Assembly: GCA_949744165.1 (NCBI GenBank)
Contig: CATJWG010000177.1
Location: 1 to 36,357 of the forward strand
Direction of reading: 5' to 3'
Length of the DNA: 36,357 bases
Origin: an uncultured Eubacteriales bacterium
GTDB lineage: Bacteria; Bacillota; Clostridia; Oscillospirales; Oscillospiraceae
This document shows, piece after piece, positions 1 through 8,330 of the stretch. The position numbers and the translations under genes were made by a program. Within the stretch, counting starts at the first letter, position 1, and each line of letters begins with the position of its first letter. The notes below the pieces were generated by a model. That model saw only the letters and a list, made by a program, of their open reading frames with translations, was not told the origin of the DNA and searched no databases.

Positions 1-104
1 AAAAGGGAAAATACGGTGATGTACTGGGAATAGAGCACATCCTCCCAGTTGCAAAGCCGATTTGATATAGAGAAGAACAGATAAGAATTTTAGGAGGAAG
101 TCTT

Positions 105-1922
105 ATGATTAAGAACATGAAAATCAGAAAGAGTCTTGTAATGGGCTATGCCATCACGATCGCGATTTCGGTGGTTATCATTGTTGCCTCGCTGATTATG
201 ATGAACACGCAGAAAAAAGCGTACACAGACATCATCAATCAGAATGTTCGTGCGACCTATTTGATTACCGACTGCCGTCTGTCGAGCAACCGCGCCGCCA
301 GATATCTGCGCGACGCTGTTCTGTCCTACAATACGGAAAGCGTCAGCAAGAGCAGCATTGACAAGCTTGTCGCCGACGCTGAGTCTATTGTTGGCGAGAT
401 TGACGAAAAGCTTAGTGAGCTCGACTCGGTCAATCCACTGCCGGATAAGAGCATGATGAGCCAGTACACCAGTCAGGTTCAGGACTGGAAATCCGAGGCT
501 ATTAGCATTGTCAATTTAATTAAGAGCGGCGACATAGGCGAAGCCGCCAACGCGATTACTGGAAAATGCACTCCCGCTCTGGAGACGGCGGCTGCCACAT
601 CTCGCACTCTGGCTGACGCCCTGTCTGCCGATGAGGATGAGGTAATCAGAAATCAGACCAGAAACTCCAATATCTGTCTTATATCTATCATAGCAGCAAT
701 GATTATCGCCGCATTCTTTGTTATACGCATGTGCCTGATCATAATCAAGAGCATTGTAATTCCTGTTGAGGAGTCCCATGCCGCTCTTGTGGGCTACAGC
801 CAGGGCAAGCTGGACGTGCCTGTAAATTACCGCAGCACCAGCGAGCTTGGCGAGATGTGCGATGCCCTGCGTACCAGCCAGACTGTATTGAGTGAATGCA
901 TCAGCGATACCTGTCATCTGCTTGAGGAGATGAGTAACGGCAACTTCGACGTACGCACCAAGGACGAGAAGATGTATGTCGGAGCACTCAGCAGCATACT
1001 CAGCTCTGTTCGTGCCATAAACCACAGCCTGAGCGATGCTCTCACGCAAATCAACCAGAGCGCGGAGCAGGTTTCCTCCGGAGCAGAGCAGGTATCCACC
1101 GGTGCACAGTCTCTTGCACAGGGAGCCACGGAGCAGGCCAGCGCCGTGGAGGAGCTGTCCGCAACAATTGCCGAGATTTCCAACAATGCCCGCAACAACG
1201 CACGCAGCAGCGAGGAGGCCATGGGCCACTCTCAGGATGCCGGCGAGCGTATCAGCGAAAGCGCCCAGTACATGCAGGAGATGGTCACTGCCATGGAGAA
1301 AATCTCCGATTCCTCCGCTGAGATTGGCAAGATTATCGACACTATAGAGAACATAGCTTTCCAGACCAATATTCTGGCTCTGAATGCTGCGGTCGAAGCC
1401 GCACGTGCGGGCTCTGCGGGCAAGGGATTTGCCGTCGTTGCAGATGAGGTACGCAACCTCGCCTCCAAGTCCGACCAGGCCGCCAAGGCTACGAAGGACC
1501 TTATTGACCGCTCTATCAATTCCGTCAAGGACGGCAACGAGATAGTCAAGCGGGTTTCAGAGTCCCTGGACAAGACCGTGGAGAGCTCCGGAAAGGTGCT
1601 TGACGCCGTCAAGCGCATTACCAAGGCTGCCGGAGAGGAGTCTGAAGCCATCGCACAGGTTACAGAGGGAATTGACCAGATTTCCTCCGTTGTCCAGACC
1701 AACTCGGCCACCAGCGAGCAGTCCGCCGCTGCCAGCGAGGAGTTGTCCAGCCAGGCATCGCTGATGAAGGAACTGCTCTCTCGCTTCAAGACCCATCAGG
1801 AGTCCTATATGCCCAGAGCTTCTCAGCCGGCCTACAGCGCGCCTGCCGCTTCCTCCTATGACGATATGAGCATGGATTCCGGCAGCTCCAGCTCTGCCGC
1901 GAGCGTTTTCAGCAAGTATTAA
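105..1922 (+). CDS. Methyl-accepting chemotaxis protein
   Basis: N-terminal TM segment, 4-helix-bundle-like sensor region, second TM, HAMP-like region, and canonical MCP hairpin tip ([40 protein letters not shown]). RBS aggagg precedes the ATG. Confidence 0.97.
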   Translation: MIKNMKIRKSLVMGYAITIAISVVIIVASLIMMNTQKKAYTDIINQNVRATYLITDCRLSSNRAARYLRDAVLSYNTESVSKSSIDKLVADAESIVGEIDEKLSELDSVNPLPDKSMMSQYTSQVQDWKSEAISIVNLIKSGDIGEAANAITGKCTPALETAAATSRTLADALSADEDEVIRNQTRNSNICLISIIAAMIIAAFFVIRMCLIIIKSIVIPVEESHAALVGYSQGKLDVPVNYRSTSELGEMCDALRTSQTVLSECISDTCHLLEEMSNGNFDVRTKDEKMYVGALSSILSSVRAINHSLSDALTQINQSAEQVSSGAEQVSTGAQSLAQGATEQASAVEELSATIAEISNNARNNARSSEEAMGHSQDAGERISESAQYMQEMVTAMEKISDSSAEIGKIIDTIENIAFQTNILALNAAVEAARAGSAGKGFAVVADEVRNLASKSDQAAKATKDLIDRSINSVKDGNEIVKRVSESLDKTVESSGKVLDAVKRITKAAGEESEAIAQVTEGIDQISSVVQTNSATSEQSAAASEELSSQASLMKELLSRFKTHQESYMPRASQPAYSAPAASSYDDMSMDSGSSSSAASVFSKY

Positions 1923-1928
1923 AAATCT

Positions 1929-2131
1929 AAATCAAGAGGCAAAGCCTCGTGATTTAAGAGGCATCGCTTCGCTACGCGTCTTGGTCCTCCCCCGCTTTGC
2001 GGGTGAGGACGGTACGCGCAGAGTGTTTTTTCCGAGGCGTATGTCCTCGGAAAAAACTTTTAAATTAATTCGTGCCTGCAGGCGCGAAGTCTGCGACGCC
2101 TTTTTTGGAGGCGGCATAAAATGCCGCCTCC
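1929..2131. repeat. Cluster of inverted repeats/hairpins in the intergenic region
   Basis: Read directly: 1929-1955 (aaatca-a-gaggc/aaa/gcctc-g-tgattt), 1984-2010 (gtcctc-c-cccgc/ttt/gcggg-t-gaggac), 2025-2057 (perfect 13 bp gttttttccgagg/cctcggaaaaaac), 2074-2083 (gcctgcaggc), 2107-2131 (perfect 11 bp ggaggcggcat/aaa/atgccgcctcc). Confidence 0.85.
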
Positions 2132-2171
2132 GTTCTTGTATTTCTCTAATTTGCAGGAGAGGAGCGGACCT

Positions 2172-4094
2172 ATGGCGGATTTGAAAGCGCAGGAAAAGGA
2201 CCTTGTCTTTGCCTTGGATATCGGTACACGCAGCATAGTCGGTGTTGTAGGAAGGGCGGTGGGCGACCGGCTCAAGGTCTTGGACGTGGAGCTGGCCGAG
2301 CACGGCAAGCGCGCGATGATGGACGGCCAGATAGACGATATACAGCAGGTGGGCTCGCTGGCGCGGACGGTCACCGAGCGGTTGGAAGGGCGTTTGGGGG
2401 TGCACCTTGAAAGAGTGTGTGTAGCCGCGGCCGGACGTGCGCTGCGCACGCAGACGGGCAGCTTTTGCCTTGAACTGCCGCATGAGCAGTCGATAGACTC
2501 CGAGCTGATAAGCCGGCTTGAGACAGGAGCGGTGTCCGAGGCGGAGGACGCGATAAAATCCGATGCCGGCGGACGGCGGCAAATGTTCCTGGTAGGCTAC
2601 ACCGTGGCCCAATACCGTCTGGACAACTACCCGCTGGCCAACCTCCAGTTTCACAACGGAAAGAAGCTTGAAGCCGATGTTGTGGCGACCTTCCTGCCCG
2701 GAGAGGTAGTGGAGAGCCTGTATGCTGCCATGCACACAGCGGGACTTCAGGTCGCGAGCATGACGCTGGAGCCGATAGCGGCGATGAACGCGGCAATACC
2801 GCACGAGCTGCGTTTGCTAAACCTCGCGCTGGTGGACATTGGCGCGGGCACAACCGACATTGCCATTTGCCGCGACGGCAGCGTGGTTGGTTATACCATG
2901 GCCACCGTCGCGGGAGATGAGGTGACAGAGGCGCTTATGCGCTCGTATCTTGTTGACTTCAAGACTGCGGAGCAGATAAAGCGCAGCATGGGCGAGACCG
3001 ACGAGCTTATCCGCTGCCGTAATATCCTCGGTCAGGAGGAGCGTGTGTCGGCGGCTGAGGCCGCGCAGGTGATACAGGAGCCGATGGACCATCTGGCCCA
3101 GGCGATAGCAAAGCAGATTCTCGGCGCGAACGGCGCTGCGCCCTCGGCAGTGTTTCTTGCCGGCGGCGGCAGCAAGCTCAGCGGCCTGCGCGAAAAGGTT
3201 GCCGAGAGACTGGAGATGGATGAAAAGCGCGTTGCGATTGCGGGAAACAACTTTTCCCTGAGCGCATATTCTGACGATATGGAGCTTGAGAAGCCCGAGT
3301 ACGCCACGCCGCTGGGCATTGCCATATCCGCGGCGCTGGGACTGCTCAACGACAGCTACGTCGTCATCCTCAACGGCCAGCCGGCGAAGCTGTTCAGAAA
3401 CGGTATACTCACCTTACGCGACATTCTGCTCATGAACGGGTACAGCTATTCCGACATGGTGGGAAAAACGGGCGAGAACCTCAGCCTAACCGTGGATGGC
3501 AAGCGCACCGTATTGCGCGGCGAGCCCGCGCTTCCTGCGGTGCTGCGCATAAACGATGCTGATGCGTCGCTTTCCGCGCTTGTACACGCGGGTGACCAGA
3601 TTCAGTTTGTTCCTGCGCGGCAGGGAGAAAATGCCGCGATCACTCTCGGCGAGCTGATAGGCCCCGACTTTTATGGCAGGGCCACGGTCAACAACGAGAA
3701 GGTGACCATGGATACTCCGCTGCGCCAGGGAGACGTTATACTCACCGTGAGAGGAACGCCGCCCGCCGTGAAAAAGGGACACGGCACCGCGAAGGCTGCG
3801 GAGGCTCTGTCTCCTATGAAGGAGCCTGAGCCAGAACCGGTCCAAACCGCGCTGCCTGAGCCGGCCCCCCCACGGATTAAGCCGCGGAGCCTACAGGTTA
3901 TTCTCAACGACGCGCCGCTGTATCTACCCGCGAAGGAGAACGGATTGCCATACTATCTCATGGACCTGCTGCAATATTCCGGTATCGACTTTGACCACCT
4001 CGACCGTCCGGTGCATTTGGACGTAAACGGCGAGGAAAAAAGCTTTCGCTACGAGCTGCGCGAGCAGGACGTGGTGCATATAAGCGTAGTATGA
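2172..4094 (+). CDS. FtsA/PilM-like cell-division-type actin-fold ATPase with long C-terminal extension
   Basis: Actin-like phosphate motifs (VFALDIGTRSIVGVVG; LALVDIGAGTTDIAI; AVFLAGGGSKLSGL). ATG at 2172 preceded by aggagagg; the supplied ORF begins upstream at 2121, inside a hairpin. Confidence 0.88.
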   Translation: MADLKAQEKDLVFALDIGTRSIVGVVGRAVGDRLKVLDVELAEHGKRAMMDGQIDDIQQVGSLARTVTERLEGRLGVHLERVCVAAAGRALRTQTGSFCLELPHEQSIDSELISRLETGAVSEAEDAIKSDAGGRRQMFLVGYTVAQYRLDNYPLANLQFHNGKKLEADVVATFLPGEVVESLYAAMHTAGLQVASMTLEPIAAMNAAIPHELRLLNLALVDIGAGTTDIAICRDGSVVGYTMATVAGDEVTEALMRSYLVDFKTAEQIKRSMGETDELIRCRNILGQEERVSAAEAAQVIQEPMDHLAQAIAKQILGANGAAPSAVFLAGGGSKLSGLREKVAERLEMDEKRVAIAGNNFSLSAYSDDMELEKPEYATPLGIAISAALGLLNDSYVVILNGQPAKLFRNGILTLRDILLMNGYSYSDMVGKTGENLSLTVDGKRTVLRGEPALPAVLRINDADASLSALVHAGDQIQFVPARQGENAAITLGELIGPDFYGRATVNNEKVTMDTPLRQGDVILTVRGTPPAVKKGHGTAKAAEALSPMKEPEPEPVQTALPEPAPPRIKPRSLQVILNDAPLYLPAKENGLPYYLMDLLQYSGIDFDHLDRPVHLDVNGEEKSFRYELREQDVVHISVV

Positions 4095-4105
4095 GGTAAA
4101 CTGCA

Positions 4106-4918
4106 TTGAAAGCAATTAAGAGCAAAAAAATATTGTCGGCAGTACTGGCTGTGGCGGTGTTGCTGAGCATGGCTGCCTGCGGGAAGAAGGATAAGGAAGG
4201 GGAGGACGGTGAAGCGGAAGCGGAGGCGGCCGCTCCTGAGCTGATAGCGGAATATCCCTTCGGAGAACAGACCGTCCCGGGGATGACGAGCGACGACTCA
4301 TCTGCCGCGGTGAGTGCTAAAACGGTCGTCACCTATACCTACACCGGAATTTCCTCACCGGGCAGAGCGGTAAACGATTATGTCTCGCTTATGACGGGCG
4401 AGGAAAACGGCTTTGCGGTGGTGGACAGAGAATTTGTCATGAGCGATGAGCCCAAGTACGGCGAGCAGGGCAGCGTCCTGCTGGCAAAGAGCACCGCGGC
4501 TGGAGAAGGCGATAGCGGCGCTGAGGGCGAGGACGCACAGACGGAGCCGCCGGAAAGCAGATTGATGCTCCTGGACATAAGCTGGGACGAGAGCGGATGT
4601 GTGATAGTCACGAGTGAGGCCGAGGGCGAGATAAGTCAGCCGCCGGAACCCATGACAATGCACGAGGCGCAGGAGTATCTTGAAAGCCTTACTCCGGAAA
4701 GGCTGGGCCTTGATGGCGATAGCATGGACGATTATGACGTGTTTACCTTCGATGGCACCGTCTCGGTTGATGGCCGCGCCTGTGTACGCATGAATGTTTA
4801 CAGCATAGACAATGTCCAGCAGAGTAACGAGTTCATGGGCTGCTATCTCATGAGCCTGGACGGACGGCACCTCTACCGGCTGGATACCAGCACGGAGGAG
4901 ATAATTGAGTTAAACTGA
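4106..4918 (+). CDS. Putative lipoprotein of unknown function (TTG start)
   Basis: Signal peptide with lipobox-like LLSMAACGKK, then an acidic low-complexity linker; 11 nt after the ftsA-like stop. Confidence 0.75.
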   Translation: MKAIKSKKILSAVLAVAVLLSMAACGKKDKEGEDGEAEAEAAAPELIAEYPFGEQTVPGMTSDDSSAAVSAKTVVTYTYTGISSPGRAVNDYVSLMTGEENGFAVVDREFVMSDEPKYGEQGSVLLAKSTAAGEGDSGAEGEDAQTEPPESRLMLLDISWDESGCVIVTSEAEGEISQPPEPMTMHEAQEYLESLTPERLGLDGDSMDDYDVFTFDGTVSVDGRACVRMNVYSIDNVQQSNEFMGCYLMSLDGRHLYRLDTSTEEIIELN

Positions 4919-4955
4919 AAAGAACGGCCCTCACGAGGGCCGTTCTTTTCAGTTT
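4912..4955. terminator. Intrinsic terminator (bidirectional)
   Basis: Perfect 20-bp inverted repeat AAACTGAAAAGAACGGCCCT-CACG-AGGGCCGTTCTTTTCAGTTT between convergent genes. Confidence 0.92.
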
Positions 4956-4997
4956 AAGGGGGATGGATACTGCGCGCAGATGAAGGTAAGTCAAGAT

Positions 4998-5612
4998 TTA
5001 TTTTACAGATGCGACGACAAAGCTCTTTCCCTTTTCGAGCTCGCCGGCTTCGACGCGCGTGAAGCCGGCGGCGAGAGAGAGCCCGCGCATGGACTCCGGC
5101 GTAAAGAAGTGAAAGCCGCTGCGCGTATAAGGAAACCTTTGAAGATAGCCAGGTGTGTAGAGCAGATTGAAAAAGTATCCGCCGGCAGTGAGCACTCGGC
5201 GGATTTCACGCAGGGCGCACAGGGGGTCAGGCCAGAAATAGGCGGTGTTTATTGAGCTCGCCGCGCCGAAAAAGCCGTTGGCGAAATTCAGCGCGCAGCA
5301 GTCTCCGCGAACCAGATGCAAGCGTCCGGACTCAACGGCGGCACGGTTTTTCTGCCTCGCGGCGGCAAGCGCGTCCACGGACATATCAACTCCCCAGAGC
5401 TCGGTTACGCCAAGCTTCAGAGCAAGAGCGGCAAAGTACCCGTTTCCGCAGCCCGCGTCCAGCAGCCGGTTCGCGCCGGAGAGTGATGCAAGCTCGGATG
5501 CCAGCAGATACATCGGACGGTTTATCACGTTCATCGCCGCGCAGGAGCAGCGCCCAGCGAGACCGCGCGGGTTAGCAAACTGTGAGCCGACGTATTCGGA
5601 GAATTTACCCAT
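4998..5612 (-). CDS. Class I SAM-dependent methyltransferase
   Basis: Motif I LLDAGCGNGYFAALALKLG, motif II/III region LWGVDMSVDALAAARQ. RBS GAAAGGAGG upstream of MGKFSEYVG; the supplied ORF extends further to 5675. Confidence 0.9.
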   Translation of the reverse strand: MGKFSEYVGSQFANPRGLAGRCSCAAMNVINRPMYLLASELASLSGANRLLDAGCGNGYFAALALKLGVTELWGVDMSVDALAAARQKNRAAVESGRLHLVRGDCCALNFANGFFGAASSINTAYFWPDPLCALREIRRVLTAGGYFFNLLYTPGYLQRFPYTRSGFHFFTPESMRGLSLAAGFTRVEAGELEKGKSFVVASVK

Positions 5613-5639
5613 ACCGAAGCCTCCTTTCAAGGGGACTAC

Positions 5640-5668
5640 AGTATAGCACAGCTCCCGGAGGTATTCAA
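5640..5668 (-). promoter_or_regulatory. Putative sigma-A promoter of the methyltransferase gene
   Basis: Minus strand TTGAAT-N17-TATACT (-35 at 5663-5668, -10 at 5640-5645), overlapping an inverted repeat at 5648-5684. Confidence 0.6.
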
Positions 5669-5716
5669 TACCCACGGGAGCTGTTGAAGTAGGGGAGTTT
5701 GCTGTGCGTAAGGACG

Positions 5717-7063
5717 TCAGGCAGGGAGTAGCTGCATACTCTCCACCGTGCCCTCAAGCTTCAGCGGCGCGCCGGAGTGGGCAAGGGGAGCCGCTGAGAG
5801 AAAAACAGGACCCAGCAGCCCTTCGAGCACGGGCACTCCGGAGCGCAGGGACAGCGCTTGGCGCGGAGTCAGCTCCTGCGCGAGCAGGGGAGACACACGT
5901 GCGATTTGAAGCCCGTACTCGCGTCCGAGGGAGATAATCTGGCGTGCGGTGACGTCCGCGCGGCTTTGCTCGCTGAGCTGGCCGAAGCCGATAAGCCCGC
6001 TGAAGCGGCCGGCAATCTCTCGCAGCACTCCGCTCCGCGCAAGCTCGGCGCGGGCACACTCGTCATCCTGAAAAAGACGCAGGGCAAGGTCCTGCTCTGA
6101 TATCGCCGGAGTATTTTCGCATCGGACGGCGCCGCCTGCTGTGAGCACGACGTCAGCATCCTGCTCCGGAGCGGAGAAGCCGAGCGGACGTGCGCGTCCG
6201 GACAGGTCGGTGTTGGTGGTGAACAGAAACACGCAGCGGCGGAAGTCCAGCTCGCGCCCGAGCTGCTCGTCGGCCCGACGTGCGGTGCAGCGTCCCTCGT
6301 CGAGTATGGACATAAAGACCTTGAGCACCTCGGGGTGAGCCTTGTCCAGCTCATCGAACATGAACACGGTATGGGGACACTCGCGTACCGCCTCGAGCAC
6401 GGGAGCATCGTCATAGCCGATGTAGCCGGGCGGGGCTCCGGTAAGGCGGTAAACGCTGTGGGCCTCGGTGAAGGTGTTAAGCTCAGTCCAGACGAGGCGG
6501 TAACGCTCGGAGCCGAGACAGCGGTTGAGCGAGCCGTGTACGGACTTGCCCAGCTCGGATTTGCCCACGCCGCTGGGGCCGTAGAAGATAAGAGACAACG
6601 GACGCCGCGGCGTACGCTTGCAGATATGGGCGGAGAGCTTGAAGGCTACGGCCTCGACCGCGCGGTCCTGACCGAGCACCTGGGAGCCCAGCTCGAGCTG
6701 GAGCCGGCGGAAGAGCGCACCCATGCCCCCGCCGGCGGAGCCCAGCGCAGCTGTATCCGTTTTAAGGGCGCTCAGACGCTGTGTGAGCGCATCAAAGCTT
6801 CTGAAGCGCTGTGTGCTGCCTCGGGCGAAAAAGTCCCGCAGGGCGTGGCTGGAGCCGTTGTAGGACACCTCTGGACGCATATAGAGCCAGTAATCCCCGC
6901 CGCATTTCCAGAAGCCGAGACGCAAGCGGCCCGGCACACAGCCCGCGGGCATGCCGCACTCGCCAAACTCATAGCTGCGTCCTACCGCGCCGCAGCGGTC
7001 GATACATTCCCGCAAAGTCGCATACTCCTCCGCGGTACAGATGCAGAAGCGATAAAATTCCAT
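5717..7063 (-). CDS. Clp-like (ClpB/ClpC D2-type) single-module AAA+ ATPase with uncharacterised N-terminal region
   Basis: Walker A GPSGVGKS, pore-loop-type GAPPGYIGYDDA, Walker B VFMFDELDKAHPEV, sensor-1 FTTNTD, Arg-finger-like REIAGRFSGLIGF. Confidence 0.88.
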   Translation of the reverse strand: MEFYRFCICTAEEYATLRECIDRCGAVGRSYEFGECGMPAGCVPGRLRLGFWKCGGDYWLYMRPEVSYNGSSHALRDFFARGSTQRFRSFDALTQRLSALKTDTAALGSAGGGMGALFRRLQLELGSQVLGQDRAVEAVAFKLSAHICKRTPRRPLSLIFYGPSGVGKSELGKSVHGSLNRCLGSERYRLVWTELNTFTEAHSVYRLTGAPPGYIGYDDAPVLEAVRECPHTVFMFDELDKAHPEVLKVFMSILDEGRCTARRADEQLGRELDFRRCVFLFTTNTDLSGRARPLGFSAPEQDADVVLTAGGAVRCENTPAISEQDLALRLFQDDECARAELARSGVLREIAGRFSGLIGFGQLSEQSRADVTARQIISLGREYGLQIARVSPLLAQELTPRQALSLRSGVPVLEGLLGPVFLSAAPLAHSGAPLKLEGTVESMQLLPA

Positions 7064-7165
7064 TGCGCAACCTCCGGTTATAATGCTGAAAGCTCAGTTT
7101 TTGCGATTATATCCGGAAACGGCAAAATTCAGTCACGTTGAAAAAGAGACAGCACTCTGCCTGGC

Positions 7166-7208
7166 TTTAAGAATCTGCCAGCTGTTTTAACGCTGACAGA
7201 TTCTTAAA
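7166..7208 (+). terminator. Terminator-like hairpin in a divergent intergenic region
   Basis: TTTAAGAATCTG-c-CAGC / tgttttaac / GCTG-a-CAGATTCTTAAA, followed shortly downstream by a run of six T (gaggcttttttg). Confidence 0.55.
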
Positions 7209-7306
7209 TGCGAGGCTTTTTTGACGGGCTCGTGCGGGCCTTGATGGGGCCGCATATTGGCAGTGCAAAGATTTTTCCTGCTTTTTCTTATCTAAACGGG
7301 AATTCT

Positions 7307-7314
7307 GCCGATAT
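7307..7314 (+). promoter_or_regulatory. Putative sigma-D (sigma-28) -10 element upstream of the flgM operon
   Basis: GCCGATAT matches the sigma-D -10 consensus; a TAAA lies at 7293-7296 but the spacing is shorter than the consensus N15. Confidence 0.5.
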
Positions 7315-7498
7315 AACTTATGTAGATGAAATCAAAATTTTTGCACCCTTATGTAAAATCCGTAAGAAAGCCTGCAATGCTTTTGCAGCGTTTTTGCATA
7401 AGACGGCATGGCGTTCATGGCGCGGCGTGGGCGTGCAAAGCATGTGGAATTTTCATATGTAATTGAAAATTCAAGTATCAGAAAGGAAGTGAGTAGCT

Positions 7499-7819
7499 GT
7501 GCTGACATCGTCACGTTACGGCGCAATCTCCCCCATAGCTCCTGCCAAGGTTTACCAGCCCAAGACGGAGCGGGAAGCACGTGCCCAGAGCGTATCTGGC
7601 AGCAACACCTATGACAGCTATGACAGCGTTACACTGTCCACGCCCAGTCAGGACAGCCGTTTTCATATGGAGCTTGTAAGCCGTATGTCCCAGGAGGTGC
7701 GCACCGCCACGACAACCGGCGACATTGCCGCGCTGCGCGCGCAGGTAGCCTCAGGGCAGTACGTGCCGGATCCCATGGCCATTGCGGCGCGTATTCTCTT
7801 TTTGGGGGAGGGACGGTAA
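7499..7819 (+). CDS. flgM: FlgM-like anti-sigma-28 factor (GTG start)
   Basis: Small protein; C-terminal region RVAQEV-like helix and IAARILF ending resemble FlgM; position directly before flgN-flgK; RBS aaaggaag. Confidence 0.8.
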   Translation: MLTSSRYGAISPIAPAKVYQPKTEREARAQSVSGSNTYDSYDSVTLSTPSQDSRFHMELVSRMSQEVRTATTTGDIAALRAQVASGQYVPDPMAIAARILFLGEGR

Positions 7820-8296
7820 ATGAGTGAGCTCCACCTGTCCTATCTCCGGCTTTTGCATGAGCTCGGAGAAAGTCTTGAACAGCTCAGCGATATGGCCCAG
7901 CGGAAGCAGGGCTGCGTTCGCGAGAACGACCTTTTGGGCCTGGACGAGGTGCTCAAGCAGGAGCAGGCCATGACGCTGACCCTGCGCGGACTTGAGCAGC
8001 GCCGGCTCAAGCTGGTGTCCCAGCTCGGACTCAACGGGGTGAGCTTGGCGCAACTGCCGGAAAAGTATCCCGACGAGCTCCAGCTTGAGGCAAAGCGGAC
8101 CGCCGAAGGGCTGCGAAACAGCTATTCGGTGTACCGAAGCTGTGCCGATGCCGCGCGCAGCACGTTGGAGCTGAACCTGCACCAGATAGAGAAGATAATC
8201 CCGTATCCCGAAGTTGCCCCCGCCGAGGCGGGGGTCGGTTATCAGGCGCCCGGCGTTGAGCCGCCGAGAAACATGAAAACAGATTTTCGCGCCTGA
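7820..8296 (+). CDS. flgN: FlgN-like flagellar export chaperone
   Basis: Coiled-coil-rich about 158 aa protein between flgM and flgK; start immediately after the flgM stop. Confidence 0.8.
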   Translation: MSELHLSYLRLLHELGESLEQLSDMAQRKQGCVRENDLLGLDEVLKQEQAMTLTLRGLEQRRLKLVSQLGLNGVSLAQLPEKYPDELQLEAKRTAEGLRNSYSVYRSCADAARSTLELNLHQIEKIIPYPEVAPAEAGVGYQAPGVEPPRNMKTDFRA

Positions 8297-8330
8297 GCGC
8301 GAGCGTTTTTATTGCAAGGAGTATTGAATT

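Noticed and set aside
1-33. Possible 3' end of an upstream gene (KRENTVMYWE*)
   Set aside because: Too short to assign; may be a chance open frame.
1-104. Possible c-di-GMP (GEMM) riboswitch upstream of the MCP gene
   Set aside because: A GCAAAGCC string is present but the remainder of the conserved GEMM-I core and tetraloop/receptor are not visible in the short available leader.
6335-7141. 268-aa plus-strand ORF
   Set aside because: Antisense to the Clp-like AAA+ gene, whose motifs are unambiguous on the minus strand.
7208-7462. 84-aa ORF upstream of flgM
   Set aside because: No RBS or recognisable domain; overlaps predicted promoter and leader elements.
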